Below are positions 45,818 to 56,961 of a stretch of DNA of 64,000 nt, in pieces. The stretch comes from Aquilaria yunnanensis (lineage: Eukaryota; Streptophyta; Magnoliopsida; Malvales; Thymelaeaceae). The position numbers and the translations under genes are program-made. The notes beneath the pieces are model-generated. The model was not told the origin of the DNA and searched no databases. It saw only the letters and a program-made list of their open reading frames with translations. The stretch is from NCBI GenBank assembly GCA_039654915.1, contig CM077599.1:15254501-15318500 (forward strand), in the 5' to 3' direction. Position 1 is the stretch's first letter. Each line of letters opens with the position of its first letter.

Positions 45818-46065
45818 GTGCAGACCTAATGTGCTTGGTGCTTGGATAGGTTAGGTACCAAAAAAGCAAAAAAAAATACTAACATGAGCTAGTAACATAT
45901 CTTAGATTTGGACCGAAAGGTCCAAAGCAGAAGCCCATTTTAGTTTCTAACGCAAAATATGAACCTAAACAACGTAAGCCTGGCGACGATCCAAAAACAT
46001 GCTCACTATCAACCTGCAAGCTGGCACTTCCATCCAGCCTCCGGTTAGCCCTCCCTTGGAAACTG
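45818..46065 (+). promoter_or_regulatory. 5' flank of the PPR gene
   Basis: About 250 bp between the hAT-like element and the PPR start codon must hold the 5' UTR and the core promoter. No clear TATA box is seen. PPR genes often lack one. Confidence 0.35.
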
Positions 46066-48918
46066 ATGAACAGAGGCTCTCGAATTCGAGCTTCTTCTCT
46101 CATCTCCCATCTCCGACAGCCCTGCGAATCTTTCCACGTCTCTACGCCCCTCCACTGGAAGCTTCGCGACGAATCCAAGCTGACCCGGCCCGAACTCACC
46201 TCCCGCATCACCCGCCTTCTACTCCTCGATCGTCCCGATTGCCTCAAACACCTCTCCTTCGAATTCTCCGACGATCTCCTTGATTCCGTCCTCCGTACTC
46301 TCAGGTTAAACCCTCGGGCCTGCTTAAGCTTCTTCAAGTTAGCTTCAGAGCAGCAAAGCTTTCGACCGAATTTGAAGTCCTATTGCAAACTTGTCCACAT
46401 TTTATGTCGTGCTCGGATGTACGATGAAGCCAGAGCCTATCTACGGGAGCTTGTTTCTTTGTGTAAGAACAATTACTTGGGCTTTGTTGTTTGGGATGAG
46501 CTTGTTGCTGTTCACAAAGACTTCTGTTTTTCTTCGATTGTTTTTGATATGATACTGAAGGCATTTGCCGAGAAAGGGATGACTAAGAATGCACTACATG
46601 TTTTTGATAATATGGGAAAACACGGCCAAGTGCCTAGCTTGAGGTCGTGTAATTGCCTGTTAAATAGTTTAGTGAAGAGTGGTGAGAGCTACACGGCTTT
46701 TCTTGTTTATGATCAGATGATTGCTATTGGTATTATACCAGATTTTTTTACATGCTCAATCATGGTAAATGCGCAGTGCAAGGAGGGGAGAGTGGAGAAA
46801 GCATTAGAGTTTGTTGAGACAATGGAGAATAGGGGGTTTGACTTGAATGTGGTCACTTACAATAGCCTGATAGATGGTTATGTTCGTAAAGGGGATATGG
46901 AGGGAGCAAAATGGGTGTTGAGGTTGATGAATGAGAGACAGATTCATGCTAATGCTGTGACATATACCCTGGTGATAAAAGGGTATTGTAAAAATGGTGA
47001 GCTGGAAGAAGCAGAAAAAGTGCTTAGGAAGATGGAGGATGAGCTGAAGAAAGTGGATGGGTATGCTTATAGTGTCTTGTTAGATGGGTTTTGTCGAGTG
47101 GGTAAAGTGGATGATGCTATGAGGATTTGGGATCATATGTTGGATGTGGGGTTGAAGATAAATATCTTTGTTTGCAACTCTTTGATTAACGGGTATTGTA
47201 AACTTGGTCAGGTCTTTGAAGCAGCACAAGTTTTTAGGGATTTGAAAAAGTGGGCCTTGCAGCCAGATTCATTCAGTTATAATACTCTTGTTGATGGGTA
47301 TTGTAGGAAAGGCCTTATCAGTGAGGCCTTGAAGCTTTGTGACAAAATGCTTCAAGAACAAATCCAACTGACTGCTATCACTTTCAATACACTTCTAAAA
47401 GGTCTATGTCATGTGGGTGACTTTGTGGGTGCTATGAATTTGTGGCATAATATGCTCAAACGAGGTGTCATTGCTGATGAGGTCGGCTACTGCACTCTGC
47501 TCCATATGTTTTTTAAGATGGGCGATTTTAGCAATGCTTTAGGAGTCTGGAGAAGCATTTTAGCGAGGGGTTGGTCCAAAAACCAGCATCTCTGCAACAC
47601 AATGCTCAATGGGTTATGTAAAATGGGCAAAATGGTTGAAGCCCAAGAATTATTTAACCAGACGAAAGATTTAGGGTGCTTGCCTGATGGAATCACATAT
47701 AGGATTCTTAGTGATGGATATTGTAAGGTTGGAAATATTGAAGAAGCTTTTAGAATCAAAGACACAATGGAAAAAAATGCATTGCTTCCAACAGTTGAGA
47801 TGTATAATTCTCTCATTACTGGAATTTTTAAGTCGGAGGAGTTAAGTAGGCTAGAAGTTCTTCTTGCTGAAATGCGCACTAGAGGAATATACCCTAACCT
47901 TGTAACGTTTGGAGCACTGATTACTGGCTGGTGTGACAAAGGGAAGCTGGAAAAAGCTTTTAAGTCATTTTTTCAGATGACCAGAGAAGGATTTACTCCA
48001 AACATTATTGTTTGTAGCAAAATAATCAGTTCTTTGTACAGGTTGGGCAGAGTTGAGGAGGCAAATATATGTTTGCAGAAGATGATGGATGCAAATTCGT
48101 TCCCAGACTACTGGGATTTTCTCAGGTGCTTGAATGGTGATGTCAAATGTCCGGACACTCAAAAAATGTTAGACATATTGACCGAGAGTGCAGAGTTATT
48201 TGCTGTGCCTAACAATGTGATGTATAACATGGCTATTACTGGGCTCTGCAAATCTGGGAAAGTTGATGTTGCCAGAAAATTTTTCTCTTCCTTGTTGCTT
48301 AAAGGATTTAATCCAGATAACTTTACATATTGTACATTAATTCATGGCTATTCTTCTTCCGGTGAAATAAATGCAGCCTTCAGCTTACGGGATGAGATGG
48401 TACAAATGGGTATTGTCCCAAACATTACTACATACAATGCACTGATAAATGGCTTGTGTAAATCAGGAAATCTCGTTCGAGCTCATAGGCTTTTCCATAA
48501 GCTCCCGTTGAAAGGGTTATCTCCCAATGTCGTGACATATAATATTTTGATCAGTGGCTACTGCCAACTGGGTAAATTTGGTGAAGCCCTGAGTTTACGA
48601 GAGCAAATGATAAAGGAAGGCATTGCCCCTTCCATTATTACTGACTTAGTCTTGACAAGTGCACTCCTTAAGCAAGGAAATATGGAAGAAGTAATGGAAC
48701 ATTTCAATCAAGCTAAAGAATCATCTGTGGATCCTTCCCTTGCCATGTACTTGTCACGATTAGCTTTGCATAAAGATGAAGATGCAAATAACACCACTGA
48801 GCCACAAATCTTGATTAAACGGGCATTGAGCTCTCTTGATGCTTGTAAGCAAGTGGAGTTAGCTGAGTCTTCAGATGCTAATCGTGATAAATATATACTG
48901 TATGAAGCTGTGGCCTGA
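46066..48918 (+). CDS. P-class pentatricopeptide repeat protein, 950 aa
   Basis: PPR proteins bind organellar RNA in a sequence-specific way and act in editing, splicing, stability or translation in mitochondria or chloroplasts. The intronless frame from ATG 46066 to TGA 48916-48918 contains about 20 tandem 35-residue motifs (examples VVTYNSLIDGYVRKGD, FSYNTLVDGYCRKG, TTYNALINGLCKSGN, VVTYNILISGYCQLGK). There is no C-terminal E, DYW or SMR domain, so it is P-class. The first 45 residues are rich in R, S and L and poor in acidic residues, compatible with an organellar targeting peptide. From memory the arrangement and the N-terminal block (RPELTSRITRLLLL ... LNPRACLSFF) resemble Arabidopsis At1g19290; this is recall, not a search. 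A region near residues 685-715 lacks a clear motif. The gene looks intact. Confidence 0.94.
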   Translation: MNRGSRIRASSLISHLRQPCESFHVSTPLHWKLRDESKLTRPELTSRITRLLLLDRPDCLKHLSFEFSDDLLDSVLRTLRLNPRACLSFFKLASEQQSFRPNLKSYCKLVHILCRARMYDEARAYLRELVSLCKNNYLGFVVWDELVAVHKDFCFSSIVFDMILKAFAEKGMTKNALHVFDNMGKHGQVPSLRSCNCLLNSLVKSGESYTAFLVYDQMIAIGIIPDFFTCSIMVNAQCKEGRVEKALEFVETMENRGFDLNVVTYNSLIDGYVRKGDMEGAKWVLRLMNERQIHANAVTYTLVIKGYCKNGELEEAEKVLRKMEDELKKVDGYAYSVLLDGFCRVGKVDDAMRIWDHMLDVGLKINIFVCNSLINGYCKLGQVFEAAQVFRDLKKWALQPDSFSYNTLVDGYCRKGLISEALKLCDKMLQEQIQLTAITFNTLLKGLCHVGDFVGAMNLWHNMLKRGVIADEVGYCTLLHMFFKMGDFSNALGVWRSILARGWSKNQHLCNTMLNGLCKMGKMVEAQELFNQTKDLGCLPDGITYRILSDGYCKVGNIEEAFRIKDTMEKNALLPTVEMYNSLITGIFKSEELSRLEVLLAEMRTRGIYPNLVTFGALITGWCDKGKLEKAFKSFFQMTREGFTPNIIVCSKIISSLYRLGRVEEANICLQKMMDANSFPDYWDFLRCLNGDVKCPDTQKMLDILTESAELFAVPNNVMYNMAITGLCKSGKVDVARKFFSSLLLKGFNPDNFTYCTLIHGYSSSGEINAAFSLRDEMVQMGIVPNITTYNALINGLCKSGNLVRAHRLFHKLPLKGLSPNVVTYNILISGYCQLGKFGEALSLREQMIKEGIAPSIITDLVLTSALLKQGNMEEVMEHFNQAKESSVDPSLAMYLSRLALHKDEDANNTTEPQILIKRALSSLDACKQVELAESSDANRDKYILYEAVA

Positions 48919-50757
48919 TAAATGACCAGACCCACTGCATTTGAGATAATCATATCTGCAGATTTGCCTTTGGTATTGGTTGACCTTCCTCTTTGTTGCT
49001 GTATCAGTGCATTCAAATGCAAGGTTTGGGCTCTAGTCTTGTCGCTGGTTCAATTATCTCATAATTGTGCTTCTGGTCAGTGGTCAGTAAGAAGTCAGTT
49101 GTATTGTGAAAGGTGCTTTTTGAGGTGCAGGCATTGATCAGTTAGTAGCCTTGGCCGAAAGCAAAGTAAACTGCTATATTGTTAGAAGCTGGCTGCAAAA
49201 TAAACTGCTAACTTGCAGTACAAACACATCAGTGGCCACAAGCTGCTGGTGAAGAGTATACATTCTCACATTGCTTATGTCACGGTAAAACTAAAACCTA
49301 TTATTTATTCTGGTTATCTATGCCCTGGATAGCTATGTTTTACCAGTCACTTCATGGTACTTTTTTTTTTTTGTGTCAGGAAAACCTGAGGGTAAAGAGG
49401 TGTATATATGGTGACGTTGAGGCCTAGAGTTAGTCAGGATGGTCTGGTGAATGCGTACCACCCTTGGTAATTATTCAAGTGGTAATAACTTTCGGGATGC
49501 TCTTCATTCAATTCATAGTACTTGCTTCTTGAAACAAAACTAGGAAAAGCAACTTGCAATAAGTCTCAGAACTTGTTTCTGCTGCATACTCGGTGTAGGA
49601 CAGTAAGATAGGAGATAGCTGCACGAAAAACTACAACCTGGGAAAACTTCAAACTAGTTCGTAATTCACTGGGATTCAATGGTGGTTTGAGGGTATGGTG
49701 AGTGCTTGTTTCTCATTGGTAGATTTAAAACTGGTGTCTTGCACTTGACACTGGAATAAGAAATGACCTCACTGGAGTCATGTATACCGACCACATTGGA
49801 ACTTTTCTAGTGTTGTTCGTTTGATTTCTGTTTTTGTTGTTTTAGTTGGAATGATTCATCGGTTAGATGTTCAGTGTTGTGGTTGCCATTATTATCACCA
49901 CTAAGGCTCCCTTATCTTCTGGGTATTCTTCATTGACAGGGGAAAGTTGAATGTCGGTTTTTATGTTGTCCAGAAGGGGGAATCGGGACCTATTTAGGTG
50001 ACAAGATGACAGACTGACAAATGTATTGTGCGTGTCCGCTGCCGTGGGTCCGCAATGACGGACGCACAGGTTTTGTCCGCACCCATCACTCTCCATTTCT
50101 CCATAGAATTTATGCCAAGTAAAATCGTAGTGCATGGAGGGAAAAAAACACTCCTACATGTCTTAGTAGCACTCTTCGGTATACAAAATTTTTGTAGTAT
50201 TAACTTGTTTCTGTAAAATGGCGTGGGTTAATTTCAAGTTGTGTGAAACTCATTTGTGAAAATAAAAATGAATTAAAATTGTTCTTTTTCCCTTCTTTGT
50301 TTATATGGAAATGTTTATTTCAATTTAAAAGTGTATTAAAAGAGATCAAGTCGATGGTTCGTCAAGATAGTACTTTTAAATCAACTAATAAACTATGATT
50401 TCATATCAACCAAATGTTGGCAGAAAAACCATTAATCGATTTCTCAAATTTCCTGTATACAATTTTTGTATGATGGTACACGTTAATGTTGATTCAATTG
50501 TCTAGCTTTCTCCTAATTGTCAGCACACTTGTTTTATCACTATTATATTTATTTTTTGACTTCCTAATTTTTACCCAAAGGATCAAACAGAACCTTGCAA
50601 AAGAAAAAGGAGGGCGAAAAGAAAACGAAAACTCTGTGTCCGGGGTCCTCCCATTTGCATGTATTCTACAAGTATTTTCCGGGGTGCTTACCCTACTCAA
50701 TATCTATATTCCCGGACGTTGGAGAAGAGCTCTCCAAACTTAACGTCTCCGTCACCG
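48919..50757. other. Convergent intergenic region between PPR and GATL genes
   Basis: It must contain the PPR 3' UTR on the left. Composition to about 50130 is less AT-rich than most of the window, which fits transcribed DNA, but the open frames (48922-49137, 49863-50135 minus, 50028-50216) have no recognisable domain. No transposon ends seen. Confidence 0.45.
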
Positions 50758-51813
50758 TCAGGTATCCAAAACAAACGGCGTCTGCAACAGATCGTACGGC
50801 GCCCAAAGCGCATCCAACGGACATGGCCGGTTCGCGTCCAGCCGAGCCCATGGTTTGCCCTTCCCGCTCCAATGTAACAAACTCACGCGACCCGGATGCA
50901 GATCCCTGCACAATCCCCTGTAATTATCCCCGCCCAGCCCGTGCTGGTTCCACCTGTGATCCACCGGAACTATCTTCCCCGCGAACACCAGCAGAAACGG
51001 CGGCAGAGATCCCAGCTCGTATATCCTCACTCTCTTTTGCAGCTCCATCCATTCCTCGATCTTCTCCGTGTAATCGCCCTCCCGCCACCGAGCCAGATCG
51101 ATCACCATAACGCCTGTGTTGAAGTAGCAAGCCTTCCGGTTCGCGAACGTCACAGATAGCGACGGACTTGACCAGAACGCCGGCGTGAAGTAGGAGGTGA
51201 AGTTCGCGTTGCAGTACTCAGGGGCGGCGAGGACCGCGGCTTCGCCTAGCCGTGTGGCGGAGAGTTTCGCGATGTCGTCGACGAGGACGAGATCGGAGTC
51301 AAGGTAGACCACGCGTCGGACGCAGAGGGGGAGGAGGTCGGCGAGGTAGCTGCGGGCGTAGTTGAGCGGGCAGTCGAGAGCGGAACGGATCGAGGTGGAG
51401 ATGAGTCGGGACACGGCGGAGTCGTGAAAGGAGTAAACTCGAAAGTTCAGGTACGGGAAGGAAGAAGAGATGATGGCGCGCAAGAATGAGGCGTTGGAGG
51501 AGGCGGAGGCCACGAAGTGGAAGGCGATGTTTTGGGGGCACGAAGAATGCTGGAGTGCAGAGAGGACGGCCGCCATGGAACCGCGGATGTAGGCAGTGTC
51601 CAAAGTCATAGCAACGTGGACGGCGTGATCGGAGCAGAGAATGGAGTCGTCACCGTCGGATTCGCTTTCGCGGAGAATGGAAGGGCAATCTGGAGCATTG
51701 TAGAAATGTGGGGCTTCTTTGAATTTTTGTGTTACTTGCGTGGTAGAATTTGCATTTTTAAAGTGACAAAGAGTTAAGAAGAGAAATAGAAAGAGTGACC
51801 GGAAGTCGAACAT
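50758..51813 (-). CDS. GATL-type galacturonosyltransferase-like protein (GT8)
   Basis: GATL proteins are Golgi or secretory-pathway GT8 glycosyltransferases linked to pectin and xylan synthesis. The frame is intronless, 351 aa, ATG at 51813 and TGA at 50758-50760, the usual size for GATL genes. Residues 1-23 form a hydrophobic signal ([13 protein letters not shown]). GT8 features: [11 protein letters not shown] at about 170-180 with the metal-binding DxD (172-174), [21 protein letters not shown] and HWSGKGKPW, followed by the typical [13 protein letters not shown] end. There is no long stem or membrane anchor beyond the N-terminal signal, as is usual in GATL and unlike GAUT proteins. It is closest by feel to the GATL3/GATL4 group, though I cannot place it firmly. 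The exact sugar donor and acceptor are not certain for the family. Confidence 0.93.
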   Translation of the reverse strand: MFDFRSLFLFLFLTLCHFKNANSTTQVTQKFKEAPHFYNAPDCPSILRESESDGDDSILCSDHAVHVAMTLDTAYIRGSMAAVLSALQHSSCPQNIAFHFVASASSNASFLRAIISSSFPYLNFRVYSFHDSAVSRLISTSIRSALDCPLNYARSYLADLLPLCVRRVVYLDSDLVLVDDIAKLSATRLGEAAVLAAPEYCNANFTSYFTPAFWSSPSLSVTFANRKACYFNTGVMVIDLARWREGDYTEKIEEWMELQKRVRIYELGSLPPFLLVFAGKIVPVDHRWNQHGLGGDNYRGLCRDLHPGRVSLLHWSGKGKPWARLDANRPCPLDALWAPYDLLQTPFVLDT

Positions 51814-53078
51814 GGTGGGCTGAGGAGATTGGAATTGCAGAATGGGGAAGGTGGGTGAAGACTAATGACTGAGGGGAAGTTGGGTTTTATGGGAGAATTA
51901 TTTTCAATTAGATTAGATCGGTGAACAATTTGGTAATTAGATTATAACGGGGTACTTGGTTTTGGAATTTTAAGTCCAAAACAAAGGGAGCTTTTGACGA
52001 AACAGGAGGGCAGGGGAGCTCTGTCAAGCACATTTGTTACTACAGTGATCTGGTGGTGGCAATGGAACAGAAAACTGTCGCGTGGGTACTCTGTCATTTT
52101 CTTTGGTACTTCATCTCAGTTGACTGTGCAAGCACAAGACGTTGCATTTCCGAAAACATGAGGCTGGTTTAGTAGGTAGAAATTTTATTAAAAAAAATTG
52201 AGCAAAGTTTTTTATTTCACTATTATGATTATGAACGAAGAGACGATTAATCCTCTCTGGAAAAATACTGAAGATGACGCAAAACAATGTAGGTGGAGTG
52301 GAGCTTGGGATGGTAGTTGATGGTTCCTGGTCCAGGGTAGGGGTTTCGATCAATGTAGAGCAAGATTATTACACATCCAATGTGTTGCTCAATCGCTGTC
52401 CCAGAAAAGCATGTTCATTTGGACAAAACAAAGCAATACCATGCTTTGAGACCAAGCATCTTTCCCCGTCCTTTTCTTTTTTGTTTCTTTTTAACATTAC
52501 AGTAGCTGATGACACATTACAAACCAAGCTTCTGCTTCCATCGGTAAGCCTGTCTGATTTTTTATGCCAACTTATGATCTGGTGGAAGATCGCTCCAATT
52601 CCATTTACTTGATCTGCCGCCCTGTTGCTGCTGTTGTTGTTACTGTTCATCACGTGCTCAATCACAAATTACATAAATGTCAGTGTTTCTTCCATGATAA
52701 TTCTGTCCCGGGTATAAATTTTATATCTATATGATACAAATAATTCATAAACTAAATGTTTTCGGAGTCTGTTTATAGTTTACACCAAACACTACAGACT
52801 ACCCCTTGTGTGAAGTGAAGATGGCTTCGGGCCAAACAGAGTAAGTACAGATTTAGTGATCGAAAACATCTCAACCCCAACAATTAACGTCGGTGGTTGT
52901 TATCAGGAATTTCAGGATTTGGGCACAATAAATCATTTATATGTCTATCGTAAGGCTAAATAACCAATTGAGTGTATCTAATTTCTTCAATATGTAGGGT
53001 AGAACCAAACAGGAATGAACGTGCGAAACATGAAACATTGCTAAGAAGCGGCATAAAGGTTAAGAAACTAACACCTAG
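51814..53078. other. Upstream region of the GATL gene
   Basis: On the minus strand a weak TATA-like CCATAAAACC lies about 75 bp upstream of the GATL start (near 51883-51892). The rest has mixed composition. Frames 52111-52353, 52274-52612 and 52369-52665 overlap on opposite strands and have no recognisable domain. Confidence 0.4.
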
Positions 53079-53401
53079 TTTGTTTTAATTTAAATCAATT
53101 AACTTTAAAATGACTTATTTTTATTCTTATATTTTTTTAATTTAGAACTAATTTTAGTTAAAAACCAATATCATGTAGTCACAATAATTCATTAAAAATA
53201 CAATTTTTGTAATTTTACTAAATTTTTATGAAATTTTCTAATTTAATGCATTAAAAAAATTCATAAAATTTTAACAACTTCATGAAAATTTACTTTCAAA
53301 TGGATTATTACATCTACATAATATTAACTTTCAAATAAAATTGATTTCAAATAAATAAAAATTAAAATTAAAATTAATCAAATAATTTAAGTTAAAGCGA
53401 A
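53079..53401. mobile_element. Palindromic MITE, copy d
   Basis: Left TTGTTTTAATTTAAATCAAT, right inverted AATAATTTAAGTTAAAGCGA followed by A. Interior ACAATAATTCATTAAAAATA and ATTTACTTTCAAATGGATTA are inverted with respect to each other. Closest to copy b. Confidence 0.78.
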
Positions 53402-54913
53402 TTCCACCTGTTAGGTTAGAAGCCAAAAACAGCAACATGACACCGGAAAGTAGAAAGAGGCAGGCCATGTGCACAGAGTACGGTTTTCGAAACAAACACC
53501 AAATGGAAAATCTGAACCACAACATAACAAATATCTACAAGCTGGTGGCCGAACCATGCGTTAGGATGAATGAATTCAATTCATGATCATGTTTGTGGAC
53601 TCTACGCACAGGACAGCTTGAGAGGCATTGCAACAATATGCCCAGAAAACGAGAACATAACCATTGTGGTCCTATCAAAACAGAAATTCTACATTCTCCT
53701 CAGAGGAACATATCAAAGCTATTTGTTCAGTAAGTCTTTTTGTAGAAAAAATCACTTGGGCTACGTAAGGTTACATTTCTTGTTCCTAAAGTACGAAAAT
53801 TCACCTCAATTGTGCACAAAGACGAGGCACCTGAAGAAAGTTACTCAAGTAAAAGTTAGCCCCTCCAACTTGGTTTGGCTATGGATAGTAACCAAATACA
53901 AAAACTATGCAGCAAGCAGTCGGACAAACATATCAGAGATCCAAGGTTCAAACGATGCAGCAGAGCTAATTGCGTTAAGCATTCCTACAGATTAAACGAT
54001 TTCAGTAAAGTAACTGTTGCATTTCGCCAGCCATGCAATCCACAGAACGGGCATCAAAATGAGCAATTAAGCTCAGGACATACCGCAACCAACCCCATCA
54101 ACGATTGAGGCAAAAACCAAAACTATTTCGAAACAACATATAAAGACCATGCCCACAACCACACGCACTCGCGCCCTCAGCTTGGGTCACCTAACCAGAG
54201 TGAAAATTTTGGGCAACCTAACAAATCTCTATGAACTCAAGCCTGTGAAATTAAGAGGAAGAAATAGAAATGATTTAAAAAAGAAAATAAACAAACACAC
54301 TCCGACGTTTCTAAAGAAACAGTCCATAAATACAGTTGTCATGCTAGCCAGGGAATTAATTAAGCCAGCTTCTCTGTCAACGTCACTGAAGAGAACATTA
54401 ACAGTTTCTAATATAGCAGCATCTCTTCAAGACTCTAAGATGCAAGTAGTGTCTGGCAATTCCAGTTCACGAGAATTGAAAGCAAAAATGAAGAAGAAGA
54501 AGCAACTGCGAGTCCAAACCTAAAAGACAAACAAGTAAAATATACTGAGACCACTTGAGCTTCACTGGAACAGGAATAAACCCGTTACTTAGGCAGGCAT
54601 CACAGATTTTCAGAAAGACCCAAACAAGGGCAGGTGCACCATAGGGCATTAACATGAAATGCAAATGACACACTAGAGATTCACAAGTTCCACATAAAGG
54701 ACGAAGCCTGCAGCATGAAATTTTCGCAAACTAACAGGAAACATCAATGGAGCTATTTTTGTGCTAGAAGCTAGATTTGAGCAATCCTCAATTGTAATGA
54801 AATACAGCGAAGTGGCAAACTTCTTACATTTTCTTTTAATAAAAAAACCTTGGGAACCAGCACGCCTAATGAGTAAAGACACTGGCTGTTTGAGACATGG
54901 CACCACTATTGTC
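53402..54913. other. 3' flank of the RING gene, no further gene recognised
   Basis: It must include the RING gene 3' UTR at its right end. Frames on the plus strand (53570-53995, 53875-54108, 54149-54523) run antisense to the RING transcript direction and show no known domain. Composition is moderately GC, so an unrecognised non-coding transcript is possible. Confidence 0.4.
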
Positions 54914-55633
54914 CTATTGCCACCATAGTGCAATAAGAACACATATAACAATAAACAAAAGGAGCCTTTTCAGATGATTATCCTGCTGGCCATGTCCATT
55001 ATGATGGTGGTGGTGGTGGTGGTGGTGGTGATGAAAACCATGAGAATGACCAGCATGATATGAATTTGAAAACCAATATGGAAATCCAGGGGCTGCACCA
55101 AATAATGTAGCATCGGGAAATCCGTGCACCTGAAGGTTAAACAATGACGGGATTAGCCCACCAAAAGCAGCAGACAGTGTAAAGTTCCCAAATCTGGCTG
55201 AAGCCATCGGTGCAATGCCTCCCAGCCCTCCCATGAATCCAAACCCATGGTGTGGGATATGAGTGGGTTCTGGTTGACGTGGTGGAGCTGTTTCAGGTCT
55301 CTGCCCTGCTGGACGGTTTGGAATATTGACACCTGGGACAGACCTTGACCTAGGATCAGTTGACGATTTTCCTCTTCCATACAAAGGTACCAACTTCTCC
55401 TCCTCAACAAGGGCCTTGCAAACTGGGCATTCTTTGGATTGGGAGTGAATGTGAAGCCATTTGTAAAGGCAAGGCCAGCAAAATAGATGGCCACATAAGG
55501 TCACAATGGGGTCCTGAGCTAAGTCGAAGCAGATATTGCATTCAAAATTACCAGCATCACTGTCAACGCTACTGCCGGAACAAGGAGGGTATTGAGGCGT
55601 TCTGCTTGTAGATTGCCCAAATCCACTTGCCAT
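54914..55633 (-). CDS. RMA/RNF5-like RING E3 ubiquitin ligase, tail-anchored
   Basis: Such proteins are ER-membrane ubiquitin ligases that act in ER-associated degradation. The frame starts at ATG 55633 and ends at TAG 54914-54916, 239 aa, no intron in the coding part. A C3HC4 RING spans residues 32-72 (C32, C35, C47, H49, C52, C55, C69, C72) with GHLFCWPCLYKWL, typical of the RMA group. Next comes a low-complexity region with PR(Q)PEP and a glycine-rich stretch, then a run of 11 histidines (about residues 200-210), then NHLKRLLLFIVICVLIALWW, a C-terminal membrane anchor. The frame is open to 55741, but the ATG at 55633 is the first good start. Length and layout match RNF5/RNF185 homologues. 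Substrates are unknown. Confidence 0.9.
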   Translation of the reverse strand: MASGFGQSTSRTPQYPPCSGSSVDSDAGNFECNICFDLAQDPIVTLCGHLFCWPCLYKWLHIHSQSKECPVCKALVEEEKLVPLYGRGKSSTDPRSRSVPGVNIPNRPAGQRPETAPPRQPEPTHIPHHGFGFMGGLGGIAPMASARFGNFTLSAAFGGLIPSLFNLQVHGFPDATLFGAAPGFPYWFSNSYHAGHSHGFHHHHHHHHHHHNGHGQQDNHLKRLLLFIVICVLIALWWQ

Positions 55634-56430
55634 CTCCAGACTTCTAAACTTCAAACTCCCATAAAGAATAGCCAAAACTGAAAACAACCTATGCGCTTTG
55701 AAACGCCAAAAAAAAAAAAAAACACATGCACCCGCGCGCACACAAGAGAAAGTAAATGATTATTAAATCCAGTGGTAAGTCTACAAGTACTAATAAAACA
55801 GCAATTCATTGGAAAACTCTTTTGACAAAATTTTCTATGAATATTGATGTAAAAAATGCAACAGGAGAAAGAGAATGGAGATCAATTTCGTCATACTTTC
55901 TACAACGCTACAACAAGTTGAAAATAAAATTGAAAAACAAAATACGGAAGTACGAATGCGACGATGGTGATAACAACCAACGCAAACCAATCTGTTTCCC
56001 ATCCGTTTTTATTTCATTTTCAATAAAATCTGCCGCGAAGAAGTACATGGAACAGCCAAAGATCGTATAGAAATTTGAAGATTCCAAGATCCGTCGCCCA
56101 GAAAGCCAATCGGGAAAACACCTTTTCATTTCAATAAAAATCAATCGCCCATAAAAAAAGAAATATCCAAGGCCGTGTTTGAGCCAGTAAGGACCAGATC
56201 TCTTAGAAGAAGAGTAAAGAAGCAACGTTTAAACCGCAAATAATCCGTATATACGAATTCAAACTCATGAAAGAGGAAAATAATCTTCCAGAAAACAAGG
56301 AGAAACGAAATAATGTAATTAAAAAGAAAAACAAAAAAATCCAACGGATAAAGCTCGACTCACCTCAAGATCGGCGGTCGTCCGGGCCGATCGATTCAGA
56401 AAATGGAGAGGAAAACAGGGGAATCCTAGA
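55634..56430 (-). promoter_or_regulatory. 5' UTR of the RING gene with an intron
   Basis: On the minus strand a donor TTGAG/GTGAGTCG (exon end 56364) and an acceptor GTTTTCAG/TTTTGG (exon start 55677) define an intron of 686 bp, with a short UTR exon 55677-55634 before the start codon. The first exon starts somewhere near or above 56430. A polypyrimidine tract precedes the acceptor. Leader introns are common in plant ubiquitin-pathway genes. Confidence 0.6.
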
Positions 56431-56950
56431 AAAAGGACAGAAATAACTCGTGACCTGGTTTTCCTATGTTTAGTTTAGGTGAGGAGAGCGCAAGTGCGCA
56501 CTTCGTGACGCCTGGTCTTGGTATCTGCCCGACAACGAAACGGGGAGACGGGTAACGCATTGCTTCCTCACTTGCGCTGGAGTTGGCCCGGCGCCCCACC
56601 CCCACACCACTTGTTTGACTTTTCTCGTGGATTCTGATTTATGCCGCTACGTCAACGGTTGCCCCTGACGGCGTTACATCTCACTGCTGGGTCTTTTAAA
56701 TCCTGGCGCCCCGTTTCTGTGATACCGGCTATCTTAAGAAGTGACCGAAGCAGTACAATCCGAAAAAGTCACGGCCGTCCAATGCTCACGCTTTGTACGT
56801 AGTTTACTTTCAATAACAGCCGTCAATCCAAGCCCATGTCGGCTCGTTCCTCGTTATCAGCGTAGTCACCGTGCACCTCCTCGTTTTTTCTGTGGCCCTG
56901 TATGATGTAATCCAAACCGTTGGACGCAAAAATATTAGAAGCCTCTTTGA
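56431..56950 (-). promoter_or_regulatory. Promoter region of the RING gene
   Basis: GC-richer DNA upstream of the first UTR exon. It contains ACGT-core words such as CTACGTCAAC (about 56647) and TGACGCC (about 56507), which could bind bZIP factors, but I cannot assign function. No second gene is seen upstream, so it does not look bidirectional. Confidence 0.35.
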
Positions 56951-56961
56951 AACAAATATTA

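Noticed and set aside
47487..48162. Minus-strand frames opposite the PPR gene
   Set aside because: They are shadows of the 950-codon plus-strand frame with its clear 35-residue repeats.
50595..51110. 171-codon plus-strand frame opposite the GATL gene
   Set aside because: It overlaps the well-supported GT8 coding sequence and has no domain.
53570..54523. Three plus-strand frames as a gene downstream of the RING gene
   Set aside because: No domain, no consistent splice pattern and no family resemblance; the region may be 3' UTR or non-coding.
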